64,000 bases of DNA from Verrucomicrobiota bacterium (GTDB lineage Bacteria > Chlamydiota > Chlamydiia > Chlamydiales > SM23-39): contig JAFEGL010000068.1 of the NCBI GenBank assembly GCA_018239895.1, positions 1 to 64,000 on the forward strand, given 5' to 3'. The notes beneath the pieces are model-generated. The model saw nothing but the letters and a program-made list of their open reading frames with translations, searched no databases and was not told the DNA's origin. The translations under genes and the position numbers were made by a program. This document shows, piece by piece, positions 56,820 through 64,000 of the stretch. How positions within the stretch are numbered: the stretch's first letter is position 1; each line of letters starts with the position of its first letter.

Positions 56820-58748
56820 TTACCGGTTTTTTTGGATGTAGTCGTGCACGACCTCTTCGAGGATCGAGAGGGGGACGGCGCCGAGCTCGAGGAGGACGTT
56901 GTGGAACTCTTTGATGTCGAACCGGTCGCCCAGCTGGTCTTTTGCTTGTTGGCGGAGTTCGAGGATCTTCAGCTGGCCGATCTTATAGGCGCAGGCTTGC
57001 CCCGGATAGACAAAATAGCGCTCTACTTCAGAGACAACCGAGCCCCGGTCGTAGCCGGTCGCTTTTGTCATGTATTCGATCGCTTTTTCCCGCGACCACC
57101 GTTTCCGATGGATCCCCGTATCAAGGACCAGGCGGGAGGCCCGGAGGAGCTCGTCTTGAAGATGGCCGAGCTTGCTGTACGTGGAGGAGTAAAATCCCTC
57201 TTCGTACGCGAGCTTTTCGGTGTAAAGTGCCCAACCTTCGGCAAAGGCTGTATATCCTAGGATCTTCCTCAAAATGGGCATGTTCATCTCGTTTTGCAGA
57301 GCGATCTGAAAGTGGTGTCCCGGCTCTGCTTCGTGAACAGCGAGCGTCTCCATTCTGTACTTGGGCAAACTTTTCATGTCGTAGAGATTTATGCAGAAAA
57401 TTCCAGGCCGGGTCCCATCGATACTGGGGCTTATATAGTAAGCTCCGGGAGCCCCTTGGGCCTCGTGCTCAGGCACTGGCTTCACGACGACTTGAGCTTT
57501 CGGTTTGAGATCGAACAGGGGCCATAGTTGACTGCGGCACCGTTCGAGAATAGCGCCGAAATCGGAGAGGCACTGCTTTCGCCCTTCTTCCGAATTTGGG
57601 TAATAAAATTGGGGATCTGCGGCGAGGGTTTTCATCAATTCGCCCACCCCTTTTCCTGGATCGTCGATTCCCAGTTCGACAAAGAGCTGCCGCATCTCTT
57701 TTTGGATCCGGTCGACTTCCCGCAGCCCCATTGCATGGATCTCATCGGCGGTCAGATCTGTAGTAGTGTGGTACTTCAATCGATTGGCATAGTAGGCCTC
57801 CCCATTGGGAAGCGCCCAAACGCCTTTCTCTCCAAGATTCAGTTTGAGGGTTTTTTCCAAATAAGCTTGAAGCATCCGGTAAGCGGGATAGACCTTGTTC
57901 CTCAATATCTCCTCCACCTGAGCCAGAGCCTCCTCCTTGGACGGGTGGTCGATCATTTCAATCTTTTCGGCAAGACGGGTGTAAAAGATGTTCTCTCTCG
58001 GCGGCGCCGCGATGAACTGCCGAATTGTCTCGACCGGTTTTTCTAATGCAAACCGGGGAGGGAGGATCTTGTTTTCGCTTTGATATTTCATCCTATCGAT
58101 CAGCTGTCTGAACAAGGCGGGAATTTGGCTCAATCGAGAGGCGTAAGTTTTGACATCTTCGGCCACTTCTAAAGGATGGAGATCGGTAAACAGAGCGGTG
58201 AGATCTTGAATCGTCCCGTACATCTGGTTGACTAGGTAAGCGTGGAAGAGGAATTTTTCCCCTTCCGCTGCAAAGCGGAGCGACCAGAGAAAAGTTTTGT
58301 AGGAGATTTGCTGGCTTTTGGAAAGATCCTGAATCCGATATCTCTCAAGATCCGCCAAATTCTTTTTCGATTCTGTAAAGTCGCGCCAAACGGCCTCTTT
58401 GGAAATATCCGTGAGGTAGGCATTGTATTCCCGCACGCCGATCGATTCAAACAACCCGAGAAATGTCAAAAGCTGCGGGTCGTAGGAGACTGCGGACAAA
58501 AACAACTTATCGAAGAAATCGTCAACATTTTGGGGATGGCTCCCTTTCCATGGATATTTGAAGGCAACCGAGGGAGTATCCGACCGGATGGCATCGACGA
58601 AGAACTCCGCTCTCTCCCTCTCATTTTTCGCTATCTGAACGAGGGCTTCCCAATACAGATCCCCATTTTTCCGATTGTTGAACAATCGGCTTGAATCGAC
58701 CGCAATCAAAGCTGGCGGCTGCACCGCCACAGGCAAAGAAAAAAACAT
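56820..58748 (-). CDS. DUF885 family protein (predicted metallopeptidase-like)
   Basis: 642 residues. The DUF885 hallmark AVHEAEPGHHFQ, a zinc HExxxH-like site, stands in the last third (around 480), with downstream FAEGWALYTEKLAYE and a helical C-terminal domain (YVYPGQACAYKIGQLKILELRQQA-like). Family members are secreted or periplasmic peptidase-like enzymes; a hydrophobic N-terminus (MFFSLPVAVQPPALIAV) may be a weak signal. ATG 58748 has AGAGGTGA upstream. Single gene between hairpins. Confidence 0.88.
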   Translation of the reverse strand: MFFSLPVAVQPPALIAVDSSRLFNNRKNGDLYWEALVQIAKNERERAEFFVDAIRSDTPSVAFKYPWKGSHPQNVDDFFDKLFLSAVSYDPQLLTFLGLFESIGVREYNAYLTDISKEAVWRDFTESKKNLADLERYRIQDLSKSQQISYKTFLWSLRFAAEGEKFLFHAYLVNQMYGTIQDLTALFTDLHPLEVAEDVKTYASRLSQIPALFRQLIDRMKYQSENKILPPRFALEKPVETIRQFIAAPPRENIFYTRLAEKIEMIDHPSKEEALAQVEEILRNKVYPAYRMLQAYLEKTLKLNLGEKGVWALPNGEAYYANRLKYHTTTDLTADEIHAMGLREVDRIQKEMRQLFVELGIDDPGKGVGELMKTLAADPQFYYPNSEEGRKQCLSDFGAILERCRSQLWPLFDLKPKAQVVVKPVPEHEAQGAPGAYYISPSIDGTRPGIFCINLYDMKSLPKYRMETLAVHEAEPGHHFQIALQNEMNMPILRKILGYTAFAEGWALYTEKLAYEEGFYSSTYSKLGHLQDELLRASRLVLDTGIHRKRWSREKAIEYMTKATGYDRGSVVSEVERYFVYPGQACAYKIGQLKILELRQQAKDQLGDRFDIKEFHNVLLELGAVPLSILEEVVHDYIQKNR

Positions 58749-58823
58749 CGATCACCTCTTGAGGCAAATCGAAAATTGTAATTTCAAGTATCTATTTTAG
58801 GAAGATTTTTTTGGGAGGGGAAT

Positions 58824-58854
58824 GCCCAGCTTTTCCTAGGATGAAAAGCTGGGC
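58824..58854. terminator. Hairpin after the Rossmann-fold gene
   Basis: Perfect 12-bp stem GCCCAGCTTTTC / GAAAAGCTGGGC with a 7-nt loop, 7 bp beyond the stop of the minus-strand gene at 58861. Confidence 0.65.
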
Positions 58855-58860
58855 GGTCTC

Positions 58861-60075
58861 TTAGACGGCTAAAGCTCTGACCCCTTGCAGCATAAGCCCG
58901 GGGATTTCAGGGACGACTTGGGACACGAAATCTTTGCGGGCTTCTGAGTTATTCACAAGCTGGCTCATAGCCTGCTTTGCAATCGCCATGGTTGGCGATT
59001 GAGCCTGGACTACTGTGTCGCTATAGCTAGGATCTTGGTAGATTTCTTCAATCGTCGGCAGTTTCTTTCCAATTAGCTCTTCAAATGGCTTGTGATTGAG
59101 AGGTTGATTTGCTGAAGGATTTTGAGATCGGTGATCTAATAGTTGGATCCCAAAACTAACCTGCCCGAAGTTGATGTGCTTTGCAGCCCATCGAGCTGCA
59201 GAAGCTGGAACTTGGATAATTCTCACGGGTTTTCCTAGCAAATTCGAGTAGAATTGATACAGTTCATTTTGAGAATAGGCTTTAGGTCCCACAGCATTGA
59301 TTGTCGTGAAGTCGCCTTGCTCTGCAGCTTTTGGATTCAAGATTCCTTGAACTGCACATTCCTGATTGATCGGTTGAAGAGCCAGCACATCTCCATCTTC
59401 TACCACGATTTGAAAAAGAGATCGGGATAAATTATGAAAGGCCGCTCCATGGTTTGGACTAGTTATTTCTTCTTTGCTAGTTGGACTTAATACAAGATCA
59501 AAACGGAGGTTGTGCCCAGAAATATTTGATTCTTTGGCTATCTGTTCAATCGATTCATCCGTTTCTTTTCGGACTTGCGCGTACGAGTGATCGAAATTCG
59601 GAACGGATGCTGCGGAAGAAGAACAGTTGATTAAGGTGGTAGGAGAGTTTGATCCTCTTGCGTCAACAAGACCTTCGACTAGAGCTAAGCTTGGATTTTT
59701 AATGACGTCTTGATAAGTTTTCCCTTGCGGTAAGCTAGCAACTCCGCGGGTATTTACCACTCGTAGAGGGGTGTCTTGCGGGCAGTCTTTTTGGAAGGCC
59801 TCAGCCCAATATTTGGCGCTTTGTCCCTGCTCATAAGTTGTTTGAACCAGTCTGATTCTGTCGCCAGCAGGGTCTACCTCCTCGCAGAAAGCTTTAAGCC
59901 GTCCCGCCCGGTTGGTGTGGATGATCACCCGATTGTCGGGGTTTCGGAGGGCTTCAAGGGCTGTCGGATGGGTAATTTGGCCTCCGCCTACAATTGATAC
60001 AACTTGTTTAGGTTTAAATTGTTGCGAAAATGTAGCCCCCTTAATGAAAGGCCGTAATGATGAAGTAATCGACAT
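58861..60075 (-). CDS. Rossmann-fold NAD(P)-binding protein (extended SDR / NmrA-like)
   Basis: 404 residues. N-terminal beta-alpha-beta VVSIVGGGQITHPTALEALRN (GxGxxxx-type loop read as GGGQITHP), further strands (RVIIHTNR, LRVVNTRGVASLP, LINCSSSAASVPNF) as in atypical SDR/NmrA-type sensors, followed by a long C-terminal part (GPKAYSQNELYQFYSNLLGKPVRIIQVP) typical of those proteins. No catalytic YxxxK is certain. AAGGAAA lies before ATG 60075. Possibly a redox sensor or isomerase; role unknown. Confidence 0.65.
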   Translation of the reverse strand: MSITSSLRPFIKGATFSQQFKPKQVVSIVGGGQITHPTALEALRNPDNRVIIHTNRAGRLKAFCEEVDPAGDRIRLVQTTYEQGQSAKYWAEAFQKDCPQDTPLRVVNTRGVASLPQGKTYQDVIKNPSLALVEGLVDARGSNSPTTLINCSSSAASVPNFDHSYAQVRKETDESIEQIAKESNISGHNLRFDLVLSPTSKEEITSPNHGAAFHNLSRSLFQIVVEDGDVLALQPINQECAVQGILNPKAAEQGDFTTINAVGPKAYSQNELYQFYSNLLGKPVRIIQVPASAARWAAKHINFGQVSFGIQLLDHRSQNPSANQPLNHKPFEELIGKKLPTIEEIYQDPSYSDTVVQAQSPTMAIAKQAMSQLVNNSEARKDFVSQVVPEIPGLMLQGVRALAV

Positions 60076-60286
60076 GATAATTTCCTTATTAATTTTAAAT
60101 AATCATTTATTATACAATAAATAATTGTTAAAATTCAAGTGTTTTTTTATAAATACGGTGTTTTGTAAAAATATGTTATTTTTTCCTTCGTTTGCGATGG
60201 GCTTAAATTGATTTTTATTCGCATTATTTGTATAATTTTGCTGAGATTTTCAATTATTTGGCCGAAGTCGTTGATTAGAGGAATGC
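60076..60286. other. AT-rich intergenic region
   Basis: 211 bp of strongly AT-rich DNA between two divergent genes, presumably holding the promoters of both. I see no gene, repeat or clean consensus promoter in it. Confidence 0.5.
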
Positions 60287-60520
60287 ATGATCCCGCCTAT
60301 TAGAAACTTTCTAAGAAAAGCTTTAGAGTCGCTTGAATTTCCAAAGTCTGTGACTCAGGTTAAATGTCCTGTTTCTTTTTATAAGATTTCTCCCAATGAA
60401 CAAACTGGCTTTCGAGCCAATAAAGTCATCCATCTCACTCCGGCTGAAATTAAAATTCAGGCCGATAAAAACTTTCAAAGAAAAGTTCGCGAAATACTCC
60501 AAAACACTCCTAAAAAATAG
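60287..60520 (+). CDS. Small hypothetical protein
   Basis: 77 residues, basic, no signal or membrane span, no known domain. ATG 60287 has GAGG at a 5-nt spacing. Ends with a Lys-rich helix (ADKNFQRKVREILQNTPKK). Real gene status rests on the ribosome-binding site and clean isolation. Confidence 0.5.
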   Translation: MIPPIRNFLRKALESLEFPKSVTQVKCPVSFYKISPNEQTGFRANKVIHLTPAEIKIQADKNFQRKVREILQNTPKK

Positions 60521-60596
60521 TCTTGGATCTAAAAGACTGTCCAAAAACTTGGCATCTGTCGATTCTTAACCAAATTTCAACCTAAGTCTAGTTGCT

Positions 60597-60923
60597 TTAT
60601 CTGTTTTTTCTTTTGCGGAAAAAGGAGAGGAGGGAGATGGCGCCTGCTGCAGTGGAGACGGTGCCTAGGATGAGGATGAGGATAATGGGGGCGTTGTATT
60701 TGGCGAGTCTCTTTTCGGCGGCGCCTGTAAAGAAGCTGGCGACAGGGCCCCCTTCCCGGAAGGCGTTTTTCATCGTGCCGACAAACCCTTTCGCCTCAGC
60801 TAATTCATGAGCTGATTGGACGCCGTAGACAATTAAGATGAGGCCGAGGAGTAATAATGCAGCTCCTCCGATGAGGAGAGTTTTTGGTTTCAGGTGGTTG
60901 AACCAGGCAATCAGCTTTTTCAT
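60597..60923 (-). CDS. Small membrane protein after the GDH gene
   Basis: 108 residues from ATG 60923 (MKKLIAWFNH). Two membrane spans (TLLIGGAALLLLGLILIVYGV and APIILILILGTVSTAAGAISLL) with a positively charged C-terminus (FFRKRKNR). It overlaps the end of the GDH gene by 4 bp (ATGA), so is translationally coupled to it. No family recognised. Confidence 0.65.
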   Translation of the reverse strand: MKKLIAWFNHLKPKTLLIGGAALLLLGLILIVYGVQSAHELAEAKGFVGTMKNAFREGGPVASFFTGAAEKRLAKYNAPIILILILGTVSTAAGAISLLSFFRKRKNR

Positions 60924-63900
60924 CCGGTCAAATGGGGGTCGTTGGAGATGATGGGGAGAATATCTGCGATGTTCGGATTCCAATCAAGGCCTCGCTGGTA
61001 GACGAGATGGGAGCCGATGTAGCAGGCAATGATTGCCTTCTTGTGGATCTCCGGCATAGCGAGGATGGCTTTTCGATATTTTTGGGTGAGGAGAGGGGGG
61101 CAGTAGCGGAGGAGGCACCGGATGAGCGGGTGATCGGGATCGGTCGGAAGATCGATGGTCTCGAGATAGTCGAGCAGCTCGTATTTGAAATGGTTGATTT
61201 TTTCGGAAACTTTCTCGGAAATGTCGGTGAAGTATTGGTTCGTTTGGCGGTGAGTCGAGAGGATGAGCTGCGCCTCGTTTAGCGCCGCTTGCCGGATGAT
61301 CTCGAGGACTTGTTTGACGTATTCGGTTTTTTCATGAAGAAAATCTTTTTCGCTCATGCATAAACTCGAGAGCACTTCGAGGGAAGAGCAGGTCACGCCC
61401 CCTTTGTTGCAGGAGCTGTCCTTGAGGACGATCACGCCGAGCTTCTCGAGCGCGCGGCGGGCGCCAGGAGTGAGGTAGAGGTTCGCTCCTTCAACGATCA
61501 CTTTCGAGGTGGGTTTGCCTGTCTCATCGAGGAAGGTCTGGTAGTTGTTTTCATTGAGAGTTCGGGGGCGCCCGCCGCCAGGAACAAAGGCGTCGGTCTT
61601 CGTCTGGTGGACGTTGGTCCGGTAGAGATGGTTCATCTCGTTGCCCGAGAGCCACTCTTCGACAAGCTTAGACCCCTTTTTCCGGTAGCAGAGGGTCTGC
61701 TGGGCAAAGGCGCTCTGTTCGCGCTTGGTTTTTAGATCCAGGAGGAAGCCGGTATCGTGGAGCTTTTCGGGAGGATAGTTCCGGATGGGGAGGCCTTCCT
61801 TGAAGAGCCGATCCATCTCTTTCCAGTCGAGCCCTTCGGGATCGAAGATGGTCCCTGAGACGTCGGTGAGGGCGAGGAGTTTGGCTGTTTTTGAGTAATG
61901 AGTGGCTAGGATGTGGATCTCGTTGCCGGCGACGTCGCCGTCCGGGCCTCCAGAGATTTTGACGGTGAATGGGTCTTTTTCCGGGTCGATGCCGATGTAG
62001 AGGAGGGCCTGGTGGAGATAGACGTTTACGCCGAAAGAGGTGACCCCATACTCTTTGTGGTTGATGCCCGTTTTCGGGCTGCTCGACATGAAGGCTCGGC
62101 CCGGTTTGTAGTGGGACTCGATCGAGTAGTTGACGATCCAGACGAGCATGTCGTTGAGCATGTTCTCGTCGGGGCCCAGATAGATGTATTCGGGCCGCTT
62201 CCAGTAGTCGAGAATGTCTTTAGCTCGGAGCTTCCCATGATCGTCGCAGTTGATCAGGGTCATGAAGCTCTCGATGAAGGAGCGCTGGGAGGAATAGAGA
62301 TAGGCGAGCTTATGGTCTCTCCGGTAGATTTTGAGCTTCTCTTCCCGGATCGAGGGTTCGACCCCCTCCGATTCCATCTCCGCTTCGTACATTTTCTCTT
62401 CGGAGGAAAATACTTCGAACGGCTCGAGGAGAATCGCCGTCTTGGCGCCCCCTTCAGGGATGTCTTTGTTTTTCTTCTGCTGCGTATAGGCGAGGTTGTA
62501 GGCCTCGGAAAAGATGTTGTTCCGCTCGGTGTAAAATTGCTCCATCCGTTCAGGAGTTACCGTCCTGACCCCGCCGCGGGCCAGGTCGACAAAGCGGATG
62601 TTGAACCCGATGAAGTGCATGCCGCGGATGAAGAAAATCCCGTAGGGGATCTCGGGGAATTTCTCTTCCCTTTTGTACGGGACTTGGTCGAGGTATTTTG
62701 GATCGACGCGGAAGGCAAAGGCGCTCTTGTTGTTCCGGTAGAAGTTGGTCTTGAGGGTGTGGTCGATGAAGTTGAGCCCCTGCTTCAAGATGTTCTTTCG
62801 ACGCAGGTCATTGACGGCCTGGCCCGTGTCGAGTTTGTCGATCAGATCGGTGAATTGCTTTTTGTCCTCTTCGAATTTCTGCTGGTTATGGTGGTGCGGG
62901 TGGAATTTATGGTAAAAAATTTTGCACAGAAGCGTCGTCAGTTCGGGGTGGCGACAAAATCCTTCGACAACATGGTCGTACGAGTAGAGGTTCGGATCGC
63001 CATGGACGAGGGCCTGGTGGGAGAAGCTAATCAAGTTCCGGACGAGATGGGCCTCGTTCCCGGTGAGGAGATGGGATTTGACAAAGGTCGTGCAAACAGG
63101 GTCGCCCGTATCGAAGTATTTGAGGAGCACCATTTCTCGCAAGAAATCGTCGATGTCGGCCTCTTCCCAGGCGGCCGAGCCTTTCATTCCATGAAGACCG
63201 AGAGAGAGGATCAAAATGCTCTCGGTGCTGTAGGGATCGATGTAAGTCGCTACGAGTTTTCGGAGCGCTAAGTTGTGGGCCGCAGCAGTCTGGGCTAGCC
63301 GGTAGAGGAAGCCCGACTTGGGTACGTTCTTCCACGCCATGACGATTTGGAGGGAAGGGGCCTCTTTGCTCTTCCAGTCTTCGTTCTTTTTGATCTCGTA
63401 TTGGCAAAGATCGCGCGTTTTGGCCCGGAAAAACATATCGAGGGCCATGGTGAGACGCTCATTTGTCATGGAACGGAGGAAGCGGGGGGTCAGGTCGTGG
63501 AGGAGCTCTTCGATCTCCTCATCGCTTAAGTTCGGATTGCGCGATTTGACGAGCGATTGGACTTCGGCTTTCCGCTTCGGGTCGAGTTTTTCTTCCGCAT
63601 CCTGGGTCGGCTCTCTGAAGATTGCCAGGGCGATCCGGAGTTTATGGCTATTGCCGGGGAGGATGGCGTTCGAGACGAAGGCCCGGTAGTAGCGGATCGG
63701 GTGTTGAGCGAACTTTTTCAAGATGTTTAAGTCAGCGTCGGGCGTGTCGCTGCAAAGGATGATCGCTCTGTCTTTTAAGTGGATGGGGGAATAGTGGTCT
63801 TGCAACTTGAAGCTGAGGAGATTGCGGGCGACTAAAATCCGCTCCTCGGGGCAAATCTCATCGAGGAAGCTCGGCGGCATGTGCTGCTCGAGCCACCGAT

Positions 63901-63988
63901 AGGCTTTTTCAAACTCTTGCGACTCGCGGGCAATGGCTTGGTTCAGCTCAGCGGGGGAGAGGGCAGAGGATTTGGGGGCCTTGGCCAT
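60920..63988 (-). CDS. NAD-specific glutamate dehydrogenase, large type (GDH2-like)
   Basis: 1022 residues. Oxidises glutamate to 2-oxoglutarate and ammonia. The catalytic half shows the Glu/Leu/Phe/Val dehydrogenase motifs: GGAKTAILLEP, a substrate-binding block PKTGINHKEYGVTSFGV, the NAD-binding GGPDGDVAGNEI and, later, VVEGANLYLTPGARR followed by DSSCNKGGVTCSSLEVL. The long N-terminal half is the regulatory/helical part of the 115-kDa class. The gene is complete, its ATG 12 bp inside the window end. Chlamydia lacks this in my memory, whereas environmental chlamydiae use glutamate as a carbon source. A small membrane protein is coupled to its stop. Confidence 0.92.
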   Translation of the reverse strand: MAKAPKSSALSPAELNQAIARESQEFEKAYRWLEQHMPPSFLDEICPEERILVARNLLSFKLQDHYSPIHLKDRAIILCSDTPDADLNILKKFAQHPIRYYRAFVSNAILPGNSHKLRIALAIFREPTQDAEEKLDPKRKAEVQSLVKSRNPNLSDEEIEELLHDLTPRFLRSMTNERLTMALDMFFRAKTRDLCQYEIKKNEDWKSKEAPSLQIVMAWKNVPKSGFLYRLAQTAAAHNLALRKLVATYIDPYSTESILILSLGLHGMKGSAAWEEADIDDFLREMVLLKYFDTGDPVCTTFVKSHLLTGNEAHLVRNLISFSHQALVHGDPNLYSYDHVVEGFCRHPELTTLLCKIFYHKFHPHHHNQQKFEEDKKQFTDLIDKLDTGQAVNDLRRKNILKQGLNFIDHTLKTNFYRNNKSAFAFRVDPKYLDQVPYKREEKFPEIPYGIFFIRGMHFIGFNIRFVDLARGGVRTVTPERMEQFYTERNNIFSEAYNLAYTQQKKNKDIPEGGAKTAILLEPFEVFSSEEKMYEAEMESEGVEPSIREEKLKIYRRDHKLAYLYSSQRSFIESFMTLINCDDHGKLRAKDILDYWKRPEYIYLGPDENMLNDMLVWIVNYSIESHYKPGRAFMSSSPKTGINHKEYGVTSFGVNVYLHQALLYIGIDPEKDPFTVKISGGPDGDVAGNEIHILATHYSKTAKLLALTDVSGTIFDPEGLDWKEMDRLFKEGLPIRNYPPEKLHDTGFLLDLKTKREQSAFAQQTLCYRKKGSKLVEEWLSGNEMNHLYRTNVHQTKTDAFVPGGGRPRTLNENNYQTFLDETGKPTSKVIVEGANLYLTPGARRALEKLGVIVLKDSSCNKGGVTCSSLEVLSSLCMSEKDFLHEKTEYVKQVLEIIRQAALNEAQLILSTHRQTNQYFTDISEKVSEKINHFKYELLDYLETIDLPTDPDHPLIRCLLRYCPPLLTQKYRKAILAMPEIHKKAIIACYIGSHLVYQRGLDWNPNIADILPIISNDPHLTG

Positions 63989-64000
63989 TCAGTACCTGAA

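Noticed and set aside
61913..63271. 452-residue plus-strand frame opposite the GDH gene
   Set aside because: Fully antisense to a well-supported gene with conserved motifs; no ribosome-binding site or domain.
1..64000. CRISPR array, insertion sequence with transposase, prophage or rRNA operon
   Set aside because: None seen; the repeats are palindromes without regular spacers, and no transposase, integrase or phage structural gene was found.

Overview
The window comes from a member of the phylum Chlamydiae, most likely an environmental chlamydia (order Parachlamydiales) rather than Chlamydia itself. Supporting this are an ADP/ATP translocase gene, the ytgABCD metal-transport operon whose third gene carries a fused DtxR-like repressor, a mraZ-rsmH-ftsL-ftsI-murE-amiA cell-wall cluster with no ftsZ in the window, an hrcA-grpE-dnaK operon, and several blocks whose order, as I recall it, matches Chlamydia trachomatis: clpC-lplA; dnaA2-TPR-hypothetical // rsmH-ftsL-ftsI-murE-amiA; gnd-lepA-npt1-CT066-ytgABCD-dxr-rseP. 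The large NAD-dependent glutamate dehydrogenase, argR/dapF island, palindromic repeats and eukaryote-like effector candidates go beyond the reduced Chlamydia gene set. I cannot name the genus from sequence alone.

Layout. 0-5.3 kb: clpC, lplA, and proS of the archaeal/eukaryal type behind a 147-bp palindrome. 5.3-7.4 kb: repeats, hairpins and AT-rich accessory genes (a zinc-ribbon secreted protein, a lipoprotein, a small membrane protein). 7.5-10.7 kb: a PpiD/SurA-N-like chaperone, a CBM9-like protein and gcvH. 10.8-17.9 kb: an orphan small protein, a 1402-residue AsmA/TamB-like protein, a degenerate ComF, an SPFH protein and a predicted beta-barrel. 18-27.3 kb: dnaA and two partner genes diverging from the mraZ cell-division/peptidoglycan cluster. 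27.3-31.6 kb: an accessory island with two tandem paralogues, tRNA-Arg(CCU), unknown genes and a membrane protein with two U-box-like repeats. 31.7-46.5 kb: gnd, lepA, a USP-like protein with all three catalytic positions replaced, npt1, a conserved chlamydial gene, ytgABCD, dxr and rseP. 46.5-50.3 kb: argR, paired ARG boxes, an unknown gene, dapF and a secreted GH3 glycosidase. 50.4-52.8 kb: a Ser/Ala-rich protein, a lipoprotein and DUF2442. 52.8-56.6 kb: hrcA-grpE-dnaK with a CIRCE operator. 56.8-64 kb: a DUF885 peptidase-like protein, a Rossmann-fold protein, small genes and a GDH.

Function. Envelope synthesis and recycling (ftsI, murE, amiA, dapF, nagZ-like, rseP) recurs through the window, with host interaction (npt1, ytg metal import, effector candidates) as the second theme. 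The most unusual features are: (1) long palindromic elements that appear to have inserted, with a 2-bp AT duplication, inside the start codons of ftsI and ytgD, one of them carrying a second palindrome nested within it; (2) two ubiquitin-system look-alikes 3.6 kb apart, a two-U-box Inc-like membrane protein and a USP-fold protein lacking its catalytic triad; (3) a pair of ARG boxes between argR and an uncharacterised gene joined to dapF; (4) an intergenic region upstream of mraZ that combines MraZ-type TGGGA arrays with a perfect DnaA box.
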